NCBI GenBank assembly: GCA_011525385.1
Contig: WTGF01000003.1
Coordinates: 1-57,275 of the forward strand
Direction of reading: 5' to 3'
Source: Chloroflexota bacterium
GTDB taxonomy: Bacteria; Chloroflexota; Anaerolineae; Aggregatilineales; Phototrophicaceae
Length of the DNA stretch: 57,275 nucleotides
Shown here: positions 8,050-16,182 of the stretch, piece after piece
How positions within the stretch are numbered: the first letter of the stretch is position 1
How the letters are laid out: every line of letters starts with the position of its first letter
Program-made: the position numbers and the translations under genes
The notes under the pieces: model-generated
Databases searched by the model: none
Seen by the model: only the letters and a program-made list of their open reading frames with translations
Told to the model about the DNA's origin: nothing

Positions 8050-9455
8050 CGATGGGGGTCGAATCCAACAACTTCATCGCCCTGGCCGATGTCGCCTTGC
8101 ATAATGACGACTTGCAGCATGCGATCGGCGAGGGCACACGTACCGCCTATTACAAGCGCTTGGACACCATGTTCGCGCACGGCGACGAACACGGCGAATT
8201 TATGCGGCAGCAGGCCGCCGAAGCCAAACGGCGGGCGCTGCGACATTTGCCCGACTTGTTAGAAAAAGCCGAGCGCAATCTCAAGAAAAATGGTTTCCAG
8301 GTAGAGTGGGCGGTTGATGCCGCGGGTGCCAATCAGTTGGTGCTGGACATCGCGCGTCGCCACGGCGTACAGACAGTGACCAAGGCCAAGAGCATGCTCA
8401 GCGAAGAATTGGGTACCAACCATGCTATGGAAGCGGCCGGACTACGCGTGGTTGAAACCGACCTGGGCGAATACATCATCCAGCTCGCGAACGAAACGCC
8501 CAGCCATATCGTCGGCCCGGTCATGCACAAAACCAAGGCGGAAATCCGCGATGTCTTCGTGGATGAACTCGGCATGGAGCCGACTGACGATGCCGAGGAA
8601 ATGGTAGCCTTCGCGCGGGGGATGCTGCGCGAGGATTTCCTGGGCGCCGATATGGGCATTTCCGGCGGCAACTTCCTGATCGCGGAAACGGGATCCATCG
8701 GCTTGGTGATGAACGAGGGCAACGGCCGCATGTGCACCTCGCTGCCGCGCGTGCATGTCGCGCTGGTGGGTATCGAAAAGCTGGTGGACACGGTCGAAGA
8801 TTACGCGACTCTGACGCAAGTGCTGCCAAGCAGTTCCACCGGGCAGAAGCTGACGGTTTATACCAATATCATCAACGGGCCGCGGCGGGATGATGAAGAT
8901 GATGGCCCGGAGTACGCTTATGTCATCCTGGTGGACAATGGCCGCAGTGATATCTATGCCACGAAGTATGCCGAAGTACTATCCTGTATTCGCTGCGGCG
9001 CCTGTCAAAACGCCTGCCCGGTCTACCGTACCATGGGCGGTCACGCTTATGGCTGGGTCTATGGCGGTCCCATCGGCGCGGTTTTGACGCCGCTATTCGT
9101 CGGTTTGGAGAATGCGACGCCCTTGCCGCACGCCAGCAGCCTTTGCGGCAGTTGCAAGCAAGTGTGCCCGGTCGATATCGACCTGCCGCGCATGCTGCTT
9201 GATCTGCGCTGGGACCTGGTGCGTGAGGGCGAGAGCGACGGCCGCTGGGATATGGCGATGAAGATGTGGGCTATCGGCATGACATCGCCGACGCGCTTCA
9301 ATTTGGGCGGCCTGGCGGCGCGGGTCGGCCAGCATATCATGGGTGAGTACATGCCCGGCGTCTTGGGTAACTGGACGAAGCACCGTGATTTTCCCGAGTT
9401 TGCCAGCAAGCCCTTTCGCCAACTATGGAAGGAACGCAAACGTGGACGCGCGTGA
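8046..9455 (+). CDS. lutB: LutB-type iron-sulfur lactate oxidation protein
   Basis: Iron-sulfur subunit of the lactate utilisation complex. From the ATG overlapping the lutA stop the protein is 469 residues; an upstream in-frame ATG at 7944 would add 34 residues overlapping lutA and is rejected. An N-terminal LUD domain (about 60-300, with S-G-G-N-F-L-I-A-E-T-G-S and a Y-T-N-I-I-N-G-P-R-R loop) is followed by two ferredoxin-like 4Fe-4S motifs, C-I-R-C-G-A-C-Q-N-A-C-P near 315 and C-G-S-C-K-Q-V-C-P near 365, and a C-terminal LutB-specific helix region. Its last codons overlap the lutC start. Confidence 0.93.
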   Translation: MTMGVESNNFIALADVALHNDDLQHAIGEGTRTAYYKRLDTMFAHGDEHGEFMRQQAAEAKRRALRHLPDLLEKAERNLKKNGFQVEWAVDAAGANQLVLDIARRHGVQTVTKAKSMLSEELGTNHAMEAAGLRVVETDLGEYIIQLANETPSHIVGPVMHKTKAEIRDVFVDELGMEPTDDAEEMVAFARGMLREDFLGADMGISGGNFLIAETGSIGLVMNEGNGRMCTSLPRVHVALVGIEKLVDTVEDYATLTQVLPSSSTGQKLTVYTNIINGPRRDDEDDGPEYAYVILVDNGRSDIYATKYAEVLSCIRCGACQNACPVYRTMGGHAYGWVYGGPIGAVLTPLFVGLENATPLPHASSLCGSCKQVCPVDIDLPRMLLDLRWDLVREGESDGRWDMAMKMWAIGMTSPTRFNLGGLAARVGQHIMGEYMPGVLGNWTKHRDFPEFASKPFRQLWKERKRGRA

Positions 9456-10080
9456 ACAGATACTGGGCAAGCTGCGGGGGACGCAGCAGCCCTTTGCCGA
9501 TGTGCCGCCGATTGAAGACCGCCGGCCAATGATCCCGATGGAAGATCTGTCGCCGGCTGAACGCTTGCGAAGATTCATATCCGAGGCGGAAGCGCTGGGC
9601 TGCTTTGTGTATCAGGTGACGCCCAACGAAGCGATTGAACAGATCATGGAGTTGCTCGGCGGCGAAAAGACAGTCTTGTCTTGGGACGAGGCGGAGTTGC
9701 CCATGGACGGTTTGCAGGGCATGTTGGAGTCGCTGGGCGTGGCGGTGGCCCGACACGACGACGGCGATGCGCGGGTGGGCATCACCGGTATCACGGCGGC
9801 GCTGGCGGCTACCGGCAGCTTGATCGTCGAGAGCGGCGCCGGGCGCTATCGCAGCACATCGCTCTTGCCGGACGTGCATATCGCGCTGATGCGCGCTGAG
9901 CAAATCCTGCCCGACTTGGAAAGCTGGGAAGAGGCGCAGCGGCGTGACGGTTACCCGGCGTTCACGCAGGCCAGCAATACCACGGTGATTTCCGGTCCCA
10001 GCAAGACGGCCGATATCGCGCATCAGTTGGTGAAAGGGGCGCATGGTCCGCGTGAAGTGCATGTGATGATTCTGCGATAG
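9442..10080 (+). CDS. lutC: LutC-type LUD domain protein
   Basis: Third subunit of the lactate utilisation complex. GTG at 9442 is chosen as start because GGAAGGA (9427-9433) precedes it and the product then begins V-D-A-R-E-Q-I-L-G-K-L, as LutC proteins do; the longer frame from 9343 would lie inside lutB. The 212 residues contain a single LUD domain. Its conserved end is visible: A-A-T-G-S-L-I-V-E-S-G, R-S-T-S-L-L-P-D-V-H-I-A and S-G-P-S-K-T-A-D-I near the C-terminus. It overlaps lutB by 14 bp, so lutABC is a tight operon. Confidence 0.9.
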   Translation: MDAREQILGKLRGTQQPFADVPPIEDRRPMIPMEDLSPAERLRRFISEAEALGCFVYQVTPNEAIEQIMELLGGEKTVLSWDEAELPMDGLQGMLESLGVAVARHDDGDARVGITGITAALAATGSLIVESGAGRYRSTSLLPDVHIALMRAEQILPDLESWEEAQRRDGYPAFTQASNTTVISGPSKTADIAHQLVKGAHGPREVHVMILR

Positions 10081-10156
10081 TTTTGGTATACTGTCGTTGG
10101 GATCGGCCTTACTGCCTCTTAAAGCGGGCTCAAAGCCGAGAAAATGAAGCGACGCC

Positions 10157-10513
10157 ATGATGATTGATATTTCGCAAAAGCTCGCGGAACGGCTGCAAGA
10201 TGTCGCCAAGCGGCGTGGCACGTCCGTCGAAAAATTGCTTGGCGAGTTGCTCAGCGAACTCCCGCCGACTGCCGAGATTGAAGTGTGCGAGCACAGCTCG
10301 GCGATGTCGGAAACCGAGGGCGAGGAACCGCCAAGCGAGGCGCAAGACGGATACGGCGAATTCAAATACCCTCCGGGAACGCTAGCAAGGTGTGCGGAAG
10401 TGGCGTTAAAGGCAGGTCTGGCTTCAAAAGAGCAAGTTGATACATCGGCTCGGAGCCGGGAGATACTTAATGCCGAATTCGCCGACTACGTCGACCGACG
10501 GATCCGTGGATGA
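10157..10513 (+). CDS. Probable VapB-type antitoxin
   Basis: A 118-residue acidic protein directly preceding, and overlapping by ATGA, a PIN-domain toxin gene; this arrangement defines its likely role as the partner that neutralises the toxin and represses the operon. The N-terminus (I-S-Q-K-L-A-E-R-L-Q-D-V-A-K-R-R-G-T-S-V-E-K-L-L) looks like a ribbon-helix-helix or helix bundle for dimerisation and DNA binding. An acidic linker at 48-70 and a C-terminal region likely to bind the toxin follow. It is longer than most VapB proteins (70-90). Start may be either of two adjacent ATGs. The assignment is by context more than by sequence. Confidence 0.6.
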   Translation: MMIDISQKLAERLQDVAKRRGTSVEKLLGELLSELPPTAEIEVCEHSSAMSETEGEEPPSEAQDGYGEFKYPPGTLARCAEVALKAGLASKEQVDTSARSREILNAEFADYVDRRIRG

Positions 10514-10929
10514 CAATCATCGCCGACACGAGTTACCTCTTTGCTATCTTCAATACCAAGGATACCAATCATCAAGTTGCGGCTGATTTCGCGTTTCAGA
10601 GGACAACAGACGTAATGCTCGTACCTGATGTTGTTCTTCCGGAGTTGGCCTATATCTTTGTTCGCGATATGGGCTACGCAGGTTTGCAGTCGCTCCTGGA
10701 AAACTTCAGAATGAGCGAAGTGAAATTTGTTCCACTCGAGATGAGCGATCTTAACAGGATATCCGAAATCACAGAAATGTATGCCAGCGCGGAATTCGAC
10801 ATCGTCGATTGCTGCATCATGGCGCTGGCGGAACGTTTACAGATCACAGGGATAGCGACCTTTGACCGACGCGACTTTAGTATCTTCCGTCCTCGACATT
10901 GTGATTTCCTCGAGTTGCTGCCGCAATAG
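10510..10929 (+). CDS. PIN-domain ribonuclease, VapC-type toxin
   Basis: Mg-dependent endoribonuclease of the PIN fold, 139 residues, the usual toxin length. The acidic active-site set is present: D6 in I-I-A-D-T-S, E45 in L-P-E-L-A, D97/D100 in E-F-D-I-V-D and D119 in A-T-F-D-R-R-D-F. The start codon overlaps the stop of the upstream antitoxin gene, the classic coupling of type II modules. Target RNA cannot be read from sequence. It sits between lutABC and a convergent isomerase gene as a stand-alone two-gene island. Confidence 0.88.
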   Translation: MTIIADTSYLFAIFNTKDTNHQVAADFAFQRTTDVMLVPDVVLPELAYIFVRDMGYAGLQSLLENFRMSEVKFVPLEMSDLNRISEITEMYASAEFDIVDCCIMALAERLQITGIATFDRRDFSIFRPRHCDFLELLPQ

Positions 10930-10977
10930 CAGAGCCACTTTTGCAATCTGTTCGCGGCATAAGCGGCCGCCAGTACG

Positions 10978-11835
10978 CTAGCGCTTCTCCTCAATCCCCA
11001 CTTCAGCCATAAGACCGCGCAGGGCCGTGACCGCCATTTCCATGCCGTCCGCCCCGCTGAACCCGCTGGAATGCCGCGCTTCCAGCAGATGCGGCTCCAG
11101 GGAAAGCACGCCGTCGTAACCACTGCTATGCAAACGCGCCAGCAACTCCTTCACTTGACCGTCACCCTGACCGGCGACTTTCACAGTGGAGCGCTCACCA
11201 TGACCGTTTGGGGCATCCTCTGGCAAAAGCGCGTCTTTGATATGGATATAACCGATGTAGGGATGCAGCGCGTCCCACCAGGCGTCGACATGCTCGGCGG
11301 CGCCGCACTGCACGAAGTTGGCGGGGTCCCAGATAAAGCGGAAGTTTGGCGAATCAATCGCTTTCATGAGTTGCAAGCAGTTTTCCGGCAGATCGCCGAC
11401 GACGCCTTTTTCGTTTTCCAAGAGCAGTTGCAGGTCCGATGCCGTCGCGATATCTGTCAGCTTGCCGAGCCGATCAATGGCGCATTGCCTGGCCGCTTCG
11501 TCGACGCCGGCTACCGGATAGAATGAAAAGATGCGGATGTTGCGGGTACCGAGCTGATCTGCGACCGCGCCAATACGCCGCAGGCGCTCGCATTCGATCT
11601 CGATCGGGTCTTCGATGGGCGACTTGCCGATGGGGCTGCCCATGCAACTGACCTCAATCTGGTAGCGGGCGCAGAGGTCTTTGATGCGCGAGACATGCTC
11701 GTCGGTGAATTGCGAGCAATTCACGCCCCAGGCCGCGCGAATATCAATCAAGGGGATTTTTAAGCGCCCCATCACTCGCAGTTGTTCTGCAAAATCGACA
11801 GCGATTTCGTCGCCAAATGCGCTGATTTTCATCAT
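10978..11835 (-). CDS. Sugar phosphate isomerase/epimerase (AP2 superfamily)
   Basis: A 285-residue TIM barrel of the xylose-isomerase-like/AP-endonuclease-2 superfamily, probably a metal-dependent sugar or inositol-derivative isomerase, epimerase or dehydratase. Metal ligands are recognisable: Glu in L-L-L-E-N-E, Asp in W-D-P-A-N-F, His in Y-I-H-I-K-D-A and Glu in L-S-L-E-P-H-L. No obvious ribosome binding site is seen; the adjacent ATG at 11832 is equally possible. It lies downstream of a sulfatase gene on the same strand (gap 203 bp), so it may act on the sugar released there. The exact substrate is unknown. Confidence 0.8.
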   Translation of the reverse strand: MMKISAFGDEIAVDFAEQLRVMGRLKIPLIDIRAAWGVNCSQFTDEHVSRIKDLCARYQIEVSCMGSPIGKSPIEDPIEIECERLRRIGAVADQLGTRNIRIFSFYPVAGVDEAARQCAIDRLGKLTDIATASDLQLLLENEKGVVGDLPENCLQLMKAIDSPNFRFIWDPANFVQCGAAEHVDAWWDALHPYIGYIHIKDALLPEDAPNGHGERSTVKVAGQGDGQVKELLARLHSSGYDGVLSLEPHLLEARHSSGFSGADGMEMAVTALRGLMAEVGIEEKR

Positions 11836-12038
11836 AATCTAGTCGTCACTTTCGGAAGTTTTTGATTTATATGCGCAATTGTAACAGTCGCTCGGCGGCA
11901 GCGAAAAGGTCTATCGTACCGTCGGCGCAGGCGATATTAGACTTTCAGCTCTACCGAGTAACGCGGTTTATCAAAAGGCGGATGGTCAACACTGTAGATT
12001 GCCGGCGCTGTAAGACGGGGCAAAATCGTCGTCCAGCT

Positions 12039-13520
12039 TTATGGTTCGTAGTAGGGTCCCAGCGCGCGCAGCAGATCTGGCAGGTGGGGCGCATCCTGGA
12101 ACAAGAGTCCATCGTCCCCGGCTGGATCCGGAAAGGCGGGAGGATCATATTCGCGCCAGGCGCCGTTTTCTATTGCCCGTTCGTAACCGTCGCCCGCGAA
12201 GCGCCGGATAAGCTTCTGCCTCAAATCTTGTAGTATGTTATCATAGCGCGGATTGCCCGCCCAATTCTTGGTCTCGTTTGGATCAAGGCGCAGATCAAAG
12301 AGCCATTGCTTGCGGTCGGCCGCCGAGTAGATGTATTTCAGATCATGGCCCGCGATCATGTACAGACCGGTGGAACCTTCGCTGAATTGGCTGTAAACAT
12401 ATTCGCGCTGGGACCCGCCCGCTGCGACTGTGAAGAGGTCCGTTCCTTCCGGAGATGGGCACGGAATATCAGCGCCAGCGGCGGCGGCGAAGGTCGGGAA
12501 GATGTCGAGCAGGCTGACTGGCTGATCGATTTGCCGACCGGGACCCTCGATGCCGGGCGCATGCAGAATCAAGGGGACTTTCGCCGACGGGTTCAACATG
12601 CTGCGCTTGCCGACGCTGCCGTAGTCGCCCAGCAGTTCTCCATGGTCAGCGGTATAGACGATGACTGTATTGTTGATATCGTCGCCCAAGGCATTCAGAA
12701 TCCGCCCCAGATTGAAGTCGATGAAAGAAATGCAGGCGTAATACATGGCTTTGATGCTGCGAAAGAGCATCTCGTCATAGCCTCTGTCACGGTATTTGTA
12801 GCGATTCTGGTGGAGATTCCAGTAGCTCAGCAAGCCTTCGAATCCTTCGGGGCGATGTGGCGGCAGCATGTCAGCCGCGCGGTAGAGTTTGTTCCAGGGG
12901 ACCGGCGACTCGAAGGGCGGATGCGGCTTGATGAAACTTGTCCAGAGGAAGAATGGTTGATTGCGGTCGCGTTTGGCCAGGAATTTGATGGCGCGGTCCG
13001 CCACCCAACTGCTGTGATGATGTTCGGCCGGCAACTGCGATGGTTGGGGGATATAATACATTTCGCCCCGCAATCCCTGTGGTTCCAGCACGTGTCCGTA
13101 GCCATTGGCTGCCAGATAATCATGAAAATCATTGCGGCCATGCGCTTGTCTGGCGCCTTCTTCGGATATGTCGCGACTGTCAAAACCCCACGTGGCGTCA
13201 ACCTGCGGATTGAAGTGCATTTTGCCGATGCCGTGCGTACGATAGCCACATTCCCCCAAGACCTGCATGACGCTCTGCAGGCGCAGTGGTGATTCATTGT
13301 TGGATGTACAGCCGTTCAGGTGCGGTGGGAGGCCGGTGATAGTCGCGCTGCGCGCGGCGACGCAAACCGGCGATGGCGTGTAGCAGTTGCCAAAGGCGAC
13401 GCCATCTTGAACCAGCGAATCCAGAACCGGCGTGCGTATCGCTCGGTTGCCCAAGGCGCGGATGGTATCGCTGCGCTGCTGGTCGGTCATGACAAAGAGG
13501 ATATTGGGTTGTCCGCTCAT
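12039..13520 (-). CDS. Type I sulfatase
   Basis: Formylglycine-dependent hydrolase of sulfate esters, 493 residues, alkaline-phosphatase fold. The modification motif is C53-V-A-A-R57-S-A-T-I-T-G, a C-x-A-x-R variant of the standard C-x-P-x-R. The N-terminal metal site is M-T-D-Q-Q (13-15) and the C-terminal one T-A-D-H-G-E-L-L-G-D. No signal peptide is visible, so it may be cytoplasmic and act on imported sulfated mono- or oligosaccharides. It is divergent from the CUT1 importer gene at 13848, which could supply the substrate. N-sulfoglucosamine sulfohydrolase-like or choline-sulfatase-like specificity cannot be separated by eye. Confidence 0.9.
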   Translation of the reverse strand: MSGQPNILFVMTDQQRSDTIRALGNRAIRTPVLDSLVQDGVAFGNCYTPSPVCVAARSATITGLPPHLNGCTSNNESPLRLQSVMQVLGECGYRTHGIGKMHFNPQVDATWGFDSRDISEEGARQAHGRNDFHDYLAANGYGHVLEPQGLRGEMYYIPQPSQLPAEHHHSSWVADRAIKFLAKRDRNQPFFLWTSFIKPHPPFESPVPWNKLYRAADMLPPHRPEGFEGLLSYWNLHQNRYKYRDRGYDEMLFRSIKAMYYACISFIDFNLGRILNALGDDINNTVIVYTADHGELLGDYGSVGKRSMLNPSAKVPLILHAPGIEGPGRQIDQPVSLLDIFPTFAAAAGADIPCPSPEGTDLFTVAAGGSQREYVYSQFSEGSTGLYMIAGHDLKYIYSAADRKQWLFDLRLDPNETKNWAGNPRYDNILQDLRQKLIRRFAGDGYERAIENGAWREYDPPAFPDPAGDDGLLFQDAPHLPDLLRALGPYYEP

Positions 13521-13847
13521 GGTTTCGCTCGTCGCTTATTGTTGTAAAATGCGCCAGTTTTTCCGGCTGTTTCGCGGGTGGCGATCATAACGCAACTATT
13601 GTCGCGGATTCTAGCGCATGCGATCCGAGACAAGCAACGCGTGCGGGAGAAGCAATTTGTTGCATACGCGCTCGTAGTGCGTTAGGATGTGGGAAGCGCG
13701 ACCTCGAAATCCTTTTCGCAAGCGCTTGTTTCTAGAGGCACGAGGGCGGTTCGCAAGAAAACAGGCGGGTGGCTGTGACGATCTCGCCTGGCACAAATCT
13801 TGCGCCTCGACAAATGCTTTCACACTTAGTTCAGTGAGGAGATTGCA
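13521..13847. other. Divergent promoter region, sulfatase / sugar importer
   Basis: A 327-bp gap between divergent genes, containing a LacI-family type operator core at 13719-13728. No coding frame is supported. Confidence 0.5.
13719..13728. promoter_or_regulatory. LacI-family-type operator
   Basis: CAAGCGCTTG is a perfect 10-bp palindrome with the central CG typical of LacI/GalR-family operators (context CGCAAGCGCTTGTT). It lies 120 bp upstream of the sugar-binding protein gene and on the other side of the divergent sulfatase promoter, so it could control both. No LacI-type gene is in the window. Confidence 0.45.
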
Positions 13848-15143
13848 ATGAAGAAATTACTTGTATTGATCACCATTTTGCTTTTGGTGATACCCGTTTA
13901 CGCGGATGATATGGATCCCTGTGAATTGGATGCGCCTATGGACGCGACAGAAATCAACTTCATGGGCTGGGCATTTCCGATTACCGAGTTCTTCGCCGCC
14001 GAACTGGAGAAATGCAACGAAGTTGACAACTTGACCGTGAATGTCCAACTCTTGGACTCCGCCAGTTCGGAGGAGCAAGCCAACCTGGCGCTGGCCGGCG
14101 GCGGGGACTCGCCTTGGGCGATCCTGCACACGGTGCCGTCGCGCATGGTAACGCTGTCGGGCTTTGACGCGCTCTTGCCGCTCAACGACCTGGTCGAAGA
14201 GTATCGCGAGGAATACAACCTGGACGATATTCCGCAACCGGTCTGGGATGCGGCGACCATCGACGGCAATATCTACGGCGTGCCGTTTATGTCGAACACC
14301 ATGCACCTCTTCTACCGGACCGATCTCTTTGAGAAGCACGGGTTGGAAGTCCCGACGACTTACGATGAAGTCATTGACGCCTGCGCTGTGCTAGCGGACG
14401 AGCCCAGCGTTGATCTGCCCTTCACCATGAACCTGCATGCGGGCTGGGCTTGGGAGATCGAGTTCATGCACTTCATCCGGTCCTTTGGCGGCAAGTACTT
14501 GAACGATGAAGACAATACGCCGATATTCAATAGCGATGAAGGCGTAGCCGCTTTGACGAAGATGAAGGAAGTTGTCGACGGCTGCATGGGTCCTGAAGGT
14601 TTGACTTACAGCATCGACGACAGCGAAATCGGTATGGAGACGGGTACGCTGGCCTTCGTCCATATCTGGGCCAGCCGCGCCGCCAACATGGACGATCCGG
14701 AAAAGTCGGACTACGTCGGTATTATCGGCTTCGCGCCTTCGCCTGCGCCCAATCCCGATAGCGGCATCCTGGGCGGTTCCGCCTGGATCGATGCCTATTC
14801 GATCACCAAGCGAGGCGGAGTCGATTATGATCTGGCATTCCGCGCCATCATGGAAACTTTCGACTTTGAAGGCCAGGTCGGTGGCTCGGCGCACGGCGCG
14901 ATCGTTCGCTCCTCCGTCAGTGAAGCCGGTCATGGCGGGCGCAATATGCCGGCCTTTGCCGTCTCTCTGGGCCAGGGCGTCGGTGGCAATTCGCTGAATC
15001 CGGCCGCAGCCCTGGCGCGTATAGCGCTTGGCAACTGGCTGCCGCTAGTCGGTACCGGCGACCTTTCGCCGGAAGAGGCGCTGGATAGCGCAGCCGAAGA
15101 GTATACGGCTGAAGCGACGGCTCAGGGATACATTGAAGGCTAG
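13848..15143 (+). CDS. Sugar ABC transporter, solute-binding protein (CUT1)
   Basis: Exported binding protein of 431 residues, family 1 (maltose/oligosaccharide type). A signal peptide (M-K-K-L-L-V-L-I-T-I-L-L-L, cleavage about A-D at 19-20) lacks a lipobox Cys, so it is either free or anchored in another way. The body shows the two-lobed pattern: G-G-G-D-S-P-W-A-I near 85, Y-G-V-P-F-M-S-N-T-M-H-L-F-Y-R-T-D-L-F near 145, and W-A-S-R-A-A-N near 270. GAGGAG precedes the ATG. It heads a unit with two permeases; a stem-loop at 15175-15216 separates it from them. No ATPase gene follows, as usual when a shared MsmX/UgpC-type ATPase is used. Substrate unknown. Confidence 0.85.
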   Translation: MKKLLVLITILLLVIPVYADDMDPCELDAPMDATEINFMGWAFPITEFFAAELEKCNEVDNLTVNVQLLDSASSEEQANLALAGGGDSPWAILHTVPSRMVTLSGFDALLPLNDLVEEYREEYNLDDIPQPVWDAATIDGNIYGVPFMSNTMHLFYRTDLFEKHGLEVPTTYDEVIDACAVLADEPSVDLPFTMNLHAGWAWEIEFMHFIRSFGGKYLNDEDNTPIFNSDEGVAALTKMKEVVDGCMGPEGLTYSIDDSEIGMETGTLAFVHIWASRAANMDDPEKSDYVGIIGFAPSPAPNPDSGILGGSAWIDAYSITKRGGVDYDLAFRAIMETFDFEGQVGGSAHGAIVRSSVSEAGHGGRNMPAFAVSLGQGVGGNSLNPAAALARIALGNWLPLVGTGDLSPEEALDSAAEEYTAEATAQGYIEG

Positions 15144-15174
15144 GCGCCCGCGTCGCGTATTTTGTCTTGACTAA

Positions 15175-15216
15175 CAGTGGGGGTCGGCCAATTGAGACTT
15201 GGTTCGGCCCTCACTG
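15175..15216 (+). terminator. Stem-loop after binding-protein gene
   Basis: CAGTGGGGGTCGG pairs with CCGGCCCTCACTG-like sequence through a roughly 13-bp stem including three G-T pairs; an inner CCAA/TTGG extends it. There is no T-run. It lies between the binding-protein stop and the first permease start, where it may partly end or stabilise the upstream mRNA. Confidence 0.5.
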
Positions 15217-15317
15217 ATCTGTCCTTATAACGCAGATCACTCCGAAACTATTCACTCGAATAGGCTACCCGCAGCATACCCACCGGTCGCGCGCGATGAC
15301 ATGTTAAGGTCCCATTC

Positions 15318-16181
15318 ATGAACAGACGAACCTTCTATATGTTCATGTCCCCGAGCTTGCTTGTCATGCTGATGCTGATGGTTTTCCCCTTGGTCACCTC
15401 GGTTTGGCTCAGCATGCAATTCATGACCTTCCGCAACATCAATACGCCGGAATTCGTCGGTCTTGCGAACTATCTTGAGGTATTTGGAGACCGCAAATTC
15501 TGGCAAGCCTTCACATTCACGATGACTTTCATCGCCATTGCCGTGCCGGCGCAGATCTCAGTCGGGTTCTTGATTGCGGTTCTGCTGGACCAGGTCTCCA
15601 GCCGCATCCGCGGCATTTACATCGCAGCCTTCTTGATGCCCTTCATCGTGGTGCCGGTGGTCGGTACGCTGATGGTCAAGCAATTGTTCGAGTCCGGCGG
15701 CATCGTGGCCTGGGCGTATCGCGCGCTGCTCGGGACGCGCTTCATCTTTACCGAGCAGTCGGTCAAATCGCTGATCATCGTGCACAGCCTATGGGCAGCG
15801 ACGCCCTTCCCGCTCATTGTGTTTTTCGCTGGTTTGCAGACCTTGCCCGATGAATTGATTGAAGCCTCGATGATTGATGGCGCCACGCGCCTGCGCCAAG
15901 TTCGGCATATCATGATCCCGCATTTGCGCTCGCTCTTTGTATTCGTCGGCTTGATCTCGATCATGGACGCTTATCGCGTCTTCGACAGCGTATTTGTGCT
16001 CACCGAACAGAATCCGATTTACAAGGCGGAAGTGATGATGCTATATACCTTCCGCACGGCCATGAGCGTGCAGCGGCTCGGCAAAGCCAACGCCATGTCA
16101 GTCATCACCGTCGTCATGATTCTGGTCGTTCTGGTGCCTTTCCTGTTACGCACTTATAAAGAGCAGACCGAAGAGCGCTAG
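15318..16181 (+). CDS. Sugar ABC transporter permease (MalF type)
   Basis: Inner-membrane subunit, 287 residues with about six membrane segments. The cytoplasmic EAA loop that contacts the ATPase is visible near residue 190 (E-A-S-M-I-D-G-A followed 11 residues later by I-P-H-L). AAGG lies at usable distance before the ATG. The next permease starts one base after its stop, so the pair is co-transcribed and co-translated. It forms the translocation pathway with the neighbouring MalG-type subunit. Confidence 0.9.
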   Translation: MNRRTFYMFMSPSLLVMLMLMVFPLVTSVWLSMQFMTFRNINTPEFVGLANYLEVFGDRKFWQAFTFTMTFIAIAVPAQISVGFLIAVLLDQVSSRIRGIYIAAFLMPFIVVPVVGTLMVKQLFESGGIVAWAYRALLGTRFIFTEQSVKSLIIVHSLWAATPFPLIVFFAGLQTLPDELIEASMIDGATRLRQVRHIMIPHLRSLFVFVGLISIMDAYRVFDSVFVLTEQNPIYKAEVMMLYTFRTAMSVQRLGKANAMSVITVVMILVVLVPFLLRTYKEQTEER

Positions 16182-16182
16182 C

